A stretch of DNA of 64,000 nt from Euleptes europaea (taxonomy: Eukaryota; Chordata; Lepidosauria; Squamata; Sphaerodactylidae): NCBI RefSeq assembly GCF_029931775.1, contig NC_079322.1:21216542-21280541 (forward strand). Reading direction: 5' to 3'. The number at the start of each line of letters is the position of its first letter. Positions within the stretch are counted from its first letter, which is position 1. Under the pieces are notes generated by a model, which was given only the letters and a program-made list of their open reading frames with translations, was not told the DNA's origin and made no database searches. A program made the translations under genes and the position numbers. Shown piece after piece: positions 23,057-35,000 of the stretch.

Positions 23057-26000
23057 CTGTAATGAAGCACAAAGCATTTTATGGGACAAGCATGGATAAT
23101 TTCCAAGTTTTACTATACTGTACTGATTTACTATACTGATGTTTTTTTTAAAAAATGTCTCTGATCTCCCCCTCCCCAAACTGAGGCTTAATGCTACACA
23201 TATGAACTCACTTATTCTGGAAATGGCTTTCATTGGCTTCGAGTGCCCTGAAAACCTGTGGATTGGGACCAAAGAATGGGTTGCAAATCTTTTTGCAGGT
23301 GGATCAGAAGGAAACAGGAGGACCAGTGAGTGCTGGGAAAGGAAGCTCTGGGATCTTCAATGGCAAATTTAGGTTTGCCTCTGCATAATGTATGAGGTGC
23401 CCTAACCTGGATGGCCCAAGCTAGGCCAATCTTATCAGATCTTGAAAGCTAACCAGGGTCAGCCCTGGTTAGCACTTGGATGGGGGACAACCAAGGAAGT
23501 CCAGAGTTGCTATGCAGAGGCAGGCAATGGCAAATCACCTCTTTTAGTCTCTTGCCTTGAAAACCACACAGGGTCACTATAAATCGGTTGCGACTTGACA
23601 GCACTTTCCACCACCAATACTTGAGGGTCTGACTTCAAAACGTTTTGAAAACCATTGAAGTAACTGAAGATAGAGTAACATAACTCAAAGAAGTGAACTC
23701 GTAAAATGTAATAATATGATTGTTTATGTTTCAATGTTTATATATTTGTGTATAGAAATAAAACATTTTAAAACAGGATACTTGGTTTCCCAGTTCAACC
23801 TTGTCAATGTAGTTCACCATGTCTGAGTTCCACCCTCCAAATTTCTGAGGCACCCTCTTAATGATACTTAATAATGATAACAGTACTAGCAACAGGGAAC
23901 TGGCCATTGCATGGCCCCATCTGAATAAGAATCAATCCAAGATTACTTTCCAAGAAGCTCAGATTCTATAGGTCTACAGATTTAAGGCAGACATTTACAT
24001 TTTGAAAGGGATGCAATCCAGACATAAATTTTGTCGAAATATTACACTCCTATAGGTGTCCATGGGATGTGGAATGGTATAGTATAGCCCGATCTCGTCA
24101 GATCTCGAAGGCTAAGCAGGGTCAGTACTTGGATGGGAGACCACCAAGGAAGATGCAGCTGAGGAAGGTTATGGCAAACCACCTCTACTTAATCAGTTGC
24201 CTTGAAAGCTCCTTACTGGGGTAGCCATAAGTCATCTGCGACTTGACGGCACTTTACACACACGCACACACACACAGTTGTTCACACATACATAACATTT
24301 GGTTAAAAAAATTAAGATGTGAAACAGTCTTTACAGACACTATGCAATAAGCACAGCATTACTTATTTCTTAGAGGAACAAAAACAGTATTTATACTAAA
24401 CATCATTTGATGAGAAGAAAAGGTTATGTGGGAGCAGGGTATCTGGTTGGGTCAAAGAAAAGATAATAAATTCCTCTCCTTTTATATTATTTTTTGTAAA
24501 CTGAGGGGTAACTTGCCGCCTCTCTCTGGCAACATGAGTGATATTTAGGCGTCATCTGTAGTTCTGTAGTTTTTAAGTTTTAACTGGGATTTTTATTGTT
24601 TTAAATTTAGATTTTTTGGTTAATTTTTATTATTGATTATATTAATGTATTTTATATGATGTTACCTGCTCTGAGCCTGGCTTCGGCCAGGGAGGGCGGG
24701 TGATAAATCGCATAAATAAATCGCATAAATAAATAAAATAAGTAAAGCAAGAAATGCTTACATTTCCTAGCTGGTTTTCTATCAGACCATTCCTGTACCA
24801 TAATTTGATCCGAAGGTCCCCCGATATAGTACTGATCTTCATAGGTTGAATTGTCTGGAATATCATAAGGATCCCACGGCTCAGTCAAACTCATCTTGGA
24901 GCACAGCTTTGTGACCTGCTCAATCTGAAACATCACTGCATCTTTATATAGGTATATGTATTCAAAAAATCTGAAAAAAGCAGACAAAGAAAAGAATAGA
25001 TGCTGGTGATTCTTTGTTCATATAACACCAGGGGAGATTGATGGTGTATAGCACAAGCCGGTGTAGTAATTATTCCTTCAACTCAAGAAAACCCTTGGAA
25101 GTAGAGTTCTTTGAAGGATGGCAGGCATTTCTAACTGGAGGCACCCTCCTTCTGGGGACGGAGCACCCCATTTTTTCCAGTGCTCCCAGATTATCTTGAA
25201 TTCTTAACCATTCCAACCTTTGGAAGACTTTTCTTTTTGGCCAGAGATAATGCCTTACCCCTCAATGAATTCATTTTTGAATACACCAATCAAACAGAGA
25301 ATCTGCCCATGTGGAAAGGCAAAGACAGAAACACTCACCCATTTTTTATTCAGTTGTGATTTATATCCTTCTATAAGATCTTCTTTGATTTCACACTTTC
25401 CTGTATGTTCTCATGACCACCACTTAATCTATCTGCTGTCTGGTAATGATAAGGCTGTTACTCTATCCGTAGTTTATTACTTTAAAATTTATAAAAAGTT
25501 ATGCCTAAATACTTATTTGCATATAGGCGCACTTTTTGCACTGGAACTGGCATTTGTAACTGAGGATTCCTAGTATGGTAAACAGACTACAATTCCCAGG
25601 ATTCTTTGGCCAACTGATATAAGTCTGTAGCGTTGGTGTACTATAGTGTGGTCAGGTAGCTACTAGACAGTAGACTGGAAGTTCAAATCCTGTTTTTGCT
25701 GCATGATAGCCAACTGCCACGTCCCAATTTGACCACGATTCTTCTGTCTGTGGATTGGATCAGTCAGTGGTTGTGGTCAGAAAATTGCAAATTGTAGGCT
25801 ACGATGCAAGTGTATATTCGCCAATATTTGGTTGGCAAGGCCTACTACAAATACAGGCACACATTTAAACATCAAGATCAGGGTATCTGGTATATTGGTA
25901 AGCCAACCTACACATTCCAAAATGAGGTGGTAGACATAGGTAGGCAGAATTCTAAATGTTACCTCTTCAGACTGCCAATATTTTGATGCTCCCCCATGTC

Positions 26001-29000
26001 AAAAGAAGAAGAAGAGTTGGTTTTTATATGCCGACTTTCTATCCCAATTAAGGAAGAATGAAACCGGCTTACAATCACCTTCCCTTCCTCTCCCCACAAC
26101 AGACACCCTGTGAGGTAGGTGAGGCTGAGAGAGTGTGATTAGCCCAAGGTCACTCAGCTGGCTTCATGCGTAGGAGTGGGGAAACAAATTCAGATCATCA
26201 GATTAGCCTCCGCCGCTAATAATGCATACCTATTCTCTACAGTGTCAGAGGAGCATGCCCATTATATTGGTGCTGTGGACACAAGCATGATAATTCTGCT
26301 ACAGTTGTCTTGTTTGTGGGCTTCCTAAAGGCACCTGGTTGGCCACTGTGTGAACAGACTGCTGGATGTGATGGACCTTGATCCAGCAGGAATACATGAA
26401 GCTGTCTTATACTGAATCAGACCCTTGGTCCATCAAAGTCAGTATTGTCTACTCAAACGGGCAATGGCTCTCCAGGGTCTCAGGTAGAGGTCTTTCCCAT
26501 CACCTACTAGCCTAGTCCCTTTAACTGGCGATGCCGGGGATTGAACCTGAGACCTTCTGCATGCCAAGCAGATGCTCTACCACTGAGCCATGGCCCCTCC
26601 CCAATGGTCTTTCTTATGTTCTTATGAACCATGATTCAAATGAGCACGAAATCAGAAGCTACCCTCCCATAGCAGAGGCATCCAGCTGGCCAAACAGAAC
26701 AACATCCCTGCGTGAAAGACACCCACATCACCCTTTGCACAGCACAACCAGAATTACAGCAAAAAATGTAGTGTATGAACATGGATCGCCATGCAGCTCA
26801 CAGCTGTGTGCCACGAGATACAGGCCAACTTTTCCCAATCTGTTTAACCTTCCTAAATTAGTAGCTGGGTGATCATAATCCTAGCAAGATGTTTTCCAAG
26901 AACTGTAGAATACATGCCAGCTACGGCAACAAGAAATCACAGTTTGAACCTTACCCACATTTTCAACTTCTTAAGAGCTTTCTCCAAAGATAGTTTATTC
27001 TCAAACAACATTGGTGCATAATGGTGATCCATGCCAGCGGTTATTACACGCACCTTTGCATTCTGGCTCACCGGACAACTTTCTTGCTCAAAAGCAACAC
27101 AAAAACCTCTTGTTTTATTCAAAGCTCTCTGTTCAGAGCTCTCTCTAGCATACATATACAATGAGGCTAATTCTGCCACACCATGGGAGATGGAAACTAT
27201 TGTAGGAGTTTAAAGAGGCTCAGAAACATTCAGGAACATCTAGGCTCAACTGTCTGAGACAAAGGCTAAGGAACTTCTTGCAATTAGAAGAGTTCTGGGA
27301 TATCAAAGAATCTTGAGACTGGCAGAGAACTTCTCCCTGAACAAGCCGGCAAGAAACCCTCTCCTGAAGATCTCCACTGATGATAAGGGAGAAGACTGCC
27401 TAGCTATTATACCTTTTCCATCATCTTCTTGCCAATGAAGGAGAGCGCAATGTCACTTTGTTCCAATTACACCTTTACTATAGAAAGGGCAGTAGAGCTA
27501 GCAAGGTAGTCAGTTCCTACTCTGTCCTTTCTTCTTGTCTGCTCTGCTGCTATCTCTTTAATCTCAGACTGCTGTTCTTAGGGACTTCCTTCCTTCCCGC
27601 TCTCTCTCTTACACACAATGCAACACAACCTTTTATTGGCATATAAGCTATCTCTCTTTCTTTTTCTTCTCTCTCCATCCTCCAAGGAATCTACGTGCAA
27701 TCTCTGAATCTTTCTCCGTCTTTAAATTGGATAGCTAGAATGACTGACTCTCCTTTCCTAACAACAAAGAATATCCATTTCTTCCTTAAAGCAACAAGCC
27801 GCCTGAGGACTTTATCCTAAAATAGCCTCCCTGCTTCCACTAGCCTACAGCCAACGCATGATAACATGTCTGACAATGTCTGCCTGCAGAATGTCCTCAG
27901 ACACCTCCCCAGCAATTCTTTGTCTGAGAACTTATCTTCTCCAGGGACTCAGCACCAAAAGCAGAGATGGCCCTGCAGCTGAATATCAGGACCCAAGTAG
28001 GCTTCTGAACCATACACCAGAACAACAATCTAGACCAGTGGTTTTCAACCTTTTTCTGACCGTGGCCCCCTTCCGACCTTGTTTCCTTCCTGTGACCCCC
28101 CCCATCCTACCAGTAGAAAGGTAGCTATTTAAATGTTTTGTTTGTAAATAGCCAAGGAACAAAGAAGCATAAACAGCCACACAAAATGCACACATGCAGT
28201 TCTTATTGGGAAACTGAAATTTAAAAAAAAAATCCCCCCAAAAAGGGAATACAACATGCTAATAAACAACAATGTTCACATACAAGGGAGAACAAAGCCT
28301 CTACCACCGTTGCACAAGATTACAGTGATACAAAAATCCACAGTTGCAAACAATGCATAGAAGTGTAATGAAGAAAGTCATGTGTTAGGTTTCCATGTGT
28401 TTCTGTTTACTTCACTTCTCACTTCCCTCTGTGGCCCCCTAGTCTTGTGCCAAGGCCCGCCATTTACACAATTTTCATCTGTGGCCCCTTTGGAATATCC
28501 TGGGGGGGCCCAGGGGGCCATATGGCCCCAGGTTGAGAACCACTGATCTAGACTGCCTCCCTGACCTTAGCCTTTCTTCTATCTCCCCTGTTTCTGTCCA
28601 GGGTCCTGATGCATTTCCTGCCATATTAAACTCCCATTGTGCACCGTGTCCTTACCACCACTGCCTCTGAATCCTCACACTGTCAGGACTTAAGGTATTC
28701 AAAATAGTTTTGCCCTCACCGATGGGCAGCTGTCCCTCAATTGGCCTTATCCTTGAAAAGAGCTCCTTGATAAATGGAAAAGTACTGATGGAAATCAACA
28801 TAGCAACTAATGTGTGTGTGTTAAGTGCCGTCAAGTCGCTTCCGACTCATGGCGACCCTATGAATGAAAGTCCTCCAAAATGTCCTATCTTTGACAGCCT
28901 TGCTCAGATCTTGCAAACTGAAGGCTGTGGCTTCCTTTATTGAGTCAATCCATAAATCCATAAATTTACTAATGGGCACAGTAAATTGTGTAACGATTGG

Positions 29001-32000
29001 GAAGACTAGCATTTGTTCAGGATACAATGACATCTGTGATACGAACTCTGAAGGTGTATAATACATGACGAACCTGTCAGGCAAATCTACAATGTAAATG
29101 TTTAGATTTCTGAAAGAGCAATACCTATGGATTTCCTTGCATGTTGAATGCCTTTATATACCTCAAAGTGTAGATCTTTTGTAAAAACAAAAACAAAAAA
29201 AACCTTACCTGGTGGCCTTAGTTCTTATCTGAGAAGGTAACTATTAACAATTTACTATACAATACATTCTTTCTATGGTGGAGGGGGGATAACTAATGGA
29301 GCTGGATCCAGCGTTGTATTATTCTTAAGAAAAACAAAGCCTTTAATGTGTTTGAATATAATATTTAAACCACATATTTTATTTTTCCCTAATCAAATAT
29401 TGTAGTTCAGGCATTTGTTCCTAATGGGACATAACATTAGCATGGGGTACTTATAAAAATTTGTTTACTAAAATCCAAAAGTTGCACCTCCCATTCTGTT
29501 TACATTGCGCCATACAGCAGAGGGCTGTGTGGCTCAGTGGGAAAGCCTCTGCTTTGCATGCAGAAGGTCCCAGATTCAGTTGCTGGCCTCTCCAATTAAA
29601 AGGATCAAGCAGCAGGTGATGTGAAAGACCCCCGACTGAGACCCTGGAGAGCCACAGCCAGTCTGAGCAGACAATACTGACCTTGATGGGCTGATTCAGT
29701 ATAAGGCAGCTTCATATATTCACGTCACAGGCAGTCCAATTCCAGTGTGGTGTAGCAGTTAACAGCGGTGGTTTGGGGAGGTGGACTCTGATCTGGAGCA
29801 CCAGGTTTGATCCCCCACTCCTCCACATGAGCGGCGGAGGCGAACTGGGTTGGTTTCCCCACTCCCGCACTCAAAGCCAGCTGAGTGACCTTGGGCTAGT
29901 TATGCTCTCTCAGTCCATTTTGTTGAAGTCAATATTTGTTTGTTAGTTTTCTCATTTGGGCAGGATTATGTCCATCATGACAGCCAGAATGGTATAGTGG
30001 TTTAGAGCAGCGGACTCTATTCTGGAGAACTGGGTTTGATTCCCCACTCCAACACATGAAGCCAGCTGGGTGACCTTGGGCTAGTCACACTCTCTCAGCC
30101 TCACCTGCCTCATCGGGTGTCTGTTCTGGGGAGGGAAAGGTGATTGTAAGCTGGTTTGATTCTTCCTTAAGTGGTAGAGAAAGTTGGCATATAAAAACCA
30201 GCTCTTCTTCTTTCCACCGGGGAGGTCCTAGTTAGTCTCAGTCAACTGGCTTAAATCCAAAGATCGGATAGCAAGAGTGACTGAGATACTTCCTGTTGGA
30301 AGGGAAGAGTGGGTCTCTTGCTTTGGATGGGGGATTGCTTATATCTTCCCTGGGGATCCAAGTGGAAACTAGGCTAAATAGGATAGACTAGGTACATCGT
30401 ATTGAAGAATATCTTTCAATACTTTCCCATTCTCTTTTGTGGTCACTGCTTTGTGGAATGGGCTCCCTGTGGAGGTCAGGAAGGTTCCCACATTTCTGGC
30501 ATTCTGCAAATTATGAAAAATAGAATTATTCAGGGGAGCAATTTTATAAAGGTAATAGAGCTACAGTATAAGGGTCAAACTCTCTCAGCCTCACCTGCCT
30601 CACAGGGTGTCTGTTGTGGGGAGGGGGAGGGAAAGGTGATTGTAAGCTGGTTTGATTCTTCCTTAAGTGGTAGAGAAAGTTGGTGATTGTAAGCTGGTTT
30701 GATTCTTCCTTAAGTGGTAGAGAAAGTCTCAGGAGGGGAAAGGGACTGTAGACTATGTTACTATGTATGGTATGTATTATCTATTTGTTGTACATATTAC
30801 CCTGCTCTCATTGCACTGTTTTCTACTTCTGCAATTTGCTTTTCTTCATTACTTAGCACATCATATCTGATACATTTTTGCACTGTTTCTAATTTTTGTA
30901 AATCTAGTCCTATCGCATTGCTTATTAACTCTCTCTTGCTGTTAGACTGAACTGTTTTACATGGTGTAATCTGACTTGAGTCTCCGTGAGAAAGGTAGGC
31001 AAAAGTAAAGTAAAAACAAATCAATAAATCGCCAAATTCCCTGTGCAAAGAAAACTACCATTTCGAGTAGATGGTAAACTGGACTAGTCTACCTGGCATA
31101 AACATCCAACTTGCAGCAGAATTGTTGAAGCCTAGGAAAACTTTGCCGCTACTGGCCACCAAGCTCAAGAAAAAAATATTGCATTCAGTCACAACCACCT
31201 ATACAGAGCACTCTGTTCTTTATATTCTGCATAGCGCTAGTATTCCTTTCCCTACAAACTCCTTGCCACAAACCAATTTCCCAAATCTTTTTTTTTTCAT
31301 TTCTACCATATTATGTGCCAAGCCACATTTACTGATGTTTGAGGAAGGCATGCCAGAGAGCTGGCAGATCCTGTCTTCCATTAAGCTGTGCAGAGAGTTA
31401 GCCACATGCTTGAGTGCTTAGCTGGGCAATGGCCAAAATGACTCAACATCTTGCAAGAACAATCTTTCCCATTTTTTTTTCTTCCATAAAGCTAAATACT
31501 GCCCTGTGCAAATTTTGTTTACCCACCCTTTGTAAGGCCAGGAAAATAATTTTCAGATAATATTTTCAAAGGTCAAGAACAAAGGGCCAGTGATACATTG
31601 GGCCATTTATACAATACCATCCTAATATCATTGACTACAATGGATGTAGAACTGTACAACTCTGCTTAGGATGAAGAAGAGTTGGTTTTTATATGCCGAC
31701 TTTCTCTACCACTTACGGAAGAATCAAACCGGCTTACAATCACCTTCCCCTCCCCACAACAGACACCCTGTGAGTAGGTGGGGCTGAGAGAGCTCTAAGA
31801 GAGCTGTGACTAGCCCAAGGTCACCCAGCTGGCTTCATGTGTAGGAGTGGGAAATCAAACCCGGTTCTCCAGATCAGAGTCTACCGCTCCAAACCACCAC
31901 TGTTAACCACTACACCACGCAGGCTCTCACTACACCACGCTAGCTGGATGACACTGTTAGGACACTAACCCCTGAATTTACTTCAACTTTATTTTATTTT

Positions 32001-35000
32001 ACATTTTATGCTTGTTTTTGGCAGCCAAGGAGACTCCAAAGTGACTAACAGCAAGCAAAAGATCTGTAAAATACAAAATACGTTTTGAAAAACCATGCAC
32101 TTTCAAGAAGGGAATCTGAAATTGATGTGAGCGGAAAGTAAGTCCAATTCCACAGCAAGATCAGAGACATTTCCCTCAGCTCTCTTTCCCTGTAGGATAA
32201 TCAGTCATGTAACTAATAGCAGGTTATTTGCAATAAGCAACATTGGACAATGATCACAATAATACAGCAGGGAGAAATGCCTGCCACCCTAGAGATCACA
32301 ACAATGTTACAATGATTGGGGTTTGCCCTTTGTTCAGGGGCTTGGTTACAGCTTGGTAGCCTGCACCAAGGAAAAGTACAAGGGATGAGTCACTGGTCCC
32401 CAAGAACAGAGCACTTCGGCACTCATTGTTGCAAATGGCTCTGGTTGGAGAAAGACAAAAGGTTTACTAGCAAACACCTCAGCTGTATTGTCACTCCTGA
32501 AGGTGAGAAACTGAGAAAGCCAGCAGGCTAGATCGAGGGTGTTGAACTCAATTGTTACGAGGGTCAGATATGTCATTTGGTCAGGCCAGGCCATGCCTGG
32601 CCAACCCAGATTGAGGGGTGTGTGTGTGGCTGCCTCGACTGGCTCACGGGCTGGATAAGAGCTCTCAAGGGGCCAGATCCACCCCTCGGGCCTTACGTTT
32701 GAAACCCTTGGGCTAGATCGTATTACCGTATATACTCACGTATAAGCCGAGTTTTTCAGCCCAAAAAAAGGGCTGAAAAAGCCGGCCTTGGCTTATACGC
32801 GGGTCAATACGGTAGAGGAGGGAGGAGGGAGGGGGGAACTTACCACCACCGCCGCCGCCATCGCCGCCGGGCCCACGCGGCTTCCCCCAGCCAGGAGCGC
32901 CCTGGGGGGGGCTCCTGCAGTCGCTGAAAGGCCACGCCGCCACCGGGCACACGCGGCTTCACCCGGCCAGGACCAGCCTGGGAGGGCCTCCTGCAGCCAC
33001 TGGAGGCCCGCGCCGCCATCGCCGCCGGGCACGCCCGGCTCCTCCTAGCCGGCTCTGGCCTGGGAGGGCCTCCTGTGGCCGCTGGAAGGCCGCGCCGCCG
33101 CCGCCGCCCCCACCGGGCGCGCGCGGCTCCCCCCGGCCAGGAGCGCCTGGGGAGGGCCTCCTGGGCCACAGGGGGCCCCCGCCGCCACCTTCACCGGGCC
33201 TGGAGCAGCCTAAGAGTGGCCTGCGGGGCCTCCTGGGCTGCGGGGGGGGGGGCACCGCCTGCCTGCACACCTGGATCTAAGCTGAGGGCTAATGGATCTA
33301 AGCTAATGGATCTAAGGTAAGCCTGCTGGGGGGGAGGGGTTATAAGCCGGCCCTCAGCTTATACACGGGTGCCTAATTTTTCCCCATTTGGGGGGAGAAA
33401 TTAGGCACCTCGGCTTATACACGGGTATATACGGTACTTCCTTTTGGGTCAGGAAGATTGGGGATTACTCCAATGAGACCGGACCCCCAATGGGAGATTA
33501 TAAATTCTTTGGAAACATGGAAGAAGCCCTCTCTTACCTTTTGGCTATTTTGCTTCAAGCCACGAGGGGCATGTGACACTTTAGGTTGATAGTAAATATG
33601 AGTGTGGCTCTCCACAAGACATGGAGTGAGTACCACTGCTGTAAAGCACCTCTATGAAACCATTCAGCCCCATAAAATCTTTGCCTGCCATTCCTTCCAC
33701 AAACTGGTTATTCTGCATCCTGCCTACCCCTCCAATACACCTTAACTTAAAGACTTCATTTTCTTATTTTGAAAGTGTAGATGACTGGGGAAGGCAATGG
33801 CAAACCACCCCATAAACGTGATCTGCCTAGTAAACATCATGATGTGATGTCACACCATGTGTCAGTAATGACCCGGTGTTTGCACCTTTACCTTTTACAT
33901 TCCATACTGACCTACGTTTGGCTATGAAGATATATGCTGCAGACCCTTGACTTAAACGAACCGCTGAAGACTCATGGCACCTGCTGAAGCTGTGTTTATG
34001 CTGAAAGGTATCATCTGGTCTTTAGTGCTGCTGTCATATTTGCATCGGACCGTATAGGGCTTCCTATCTGTTCCAAAGGACTGACCCAACTACGCAGACA
34101 CGGGGACCATCTAATTATAGGTCTGACCCTTCCTGCTCACTGTCAACACATCTCATTACAAAGTAATTGATACACATCCATATAAACGCTATAGAAAGCT
34201 CAAAATAGATCAGCTATCACTGTAGATTCATGCAGAATTGTTTGGATAAAGTTCTTCCATGCCAGTTAGAAAGCTGAAACTTTGTACTCATTTAATCAGG
34301 TAGCTTGTAACTGAATATTAAGAAGAGAAAACAAGAATCATTCCCAAAGCCCTGGCTGCCATTTTTGAAGGTTATGAAAATGCATTATAATTTAGGAAGT
34401 GAATTTTATGGAGTTTTTCTCTTGATATTACTCTAGAGTTTATGTTGGTACATGCATTGCATTATTGCAGTATATTGTTGTTTATTGTATTTAGTATATT
34501 TCTGATATTGTATTTTATTATTTAATGAAAAGAGAACGACGCCTTACCAGAAATGTTGGGAAGTTCTCCCAGCTAGAAAGGTATGAAGGTACATATAGTG
34601 CAAAAATCGTGATTACACCTTTTACAAGTGGAGGACCCACAAGTCCTTTTGAGGGGCTTCTCATTTTCCCCTCTCCCACAATCTTCTCTTTACCTTCCTG
34701 AAAGCCCCCATAGCCTTGCTTCCTTTTCCTGCTTCCATTCCTCCTTTTTAACCACCAACCCTGTGAGCCAAATTGGACTGAGAATGTGTAACTGGGCCAA
34801 GCTCATCCAGTGAACTTCCATAGTAGAACAGTGGTTCAAACCTGGATCTCCCAGACCATAGTCTGAAACTTTAACCACTACACCACAGTGGCTTTTGTGA
34901 GATGGCTGCTGTTGAACAGAAGTGAGCAGCCAAGCCTGGCTGAGTCACGCCAATCATGTGGTAGCAAGTTACCCAATGGTTGCAACTGGCCCTGGCCTTG

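Noticed and set aside
26940-28690. Confident call of an endogenous retrovirus
   Set aside because: Only LTR-like texture is seen; no paired LTRs or recognisable genes, so it is kept as a low-confidence fossil.
32788-33320. CpG-island promoter or alanine/arginine-rich gene
   Set aside because: The GC-rich tandem units lie inside a MITE.
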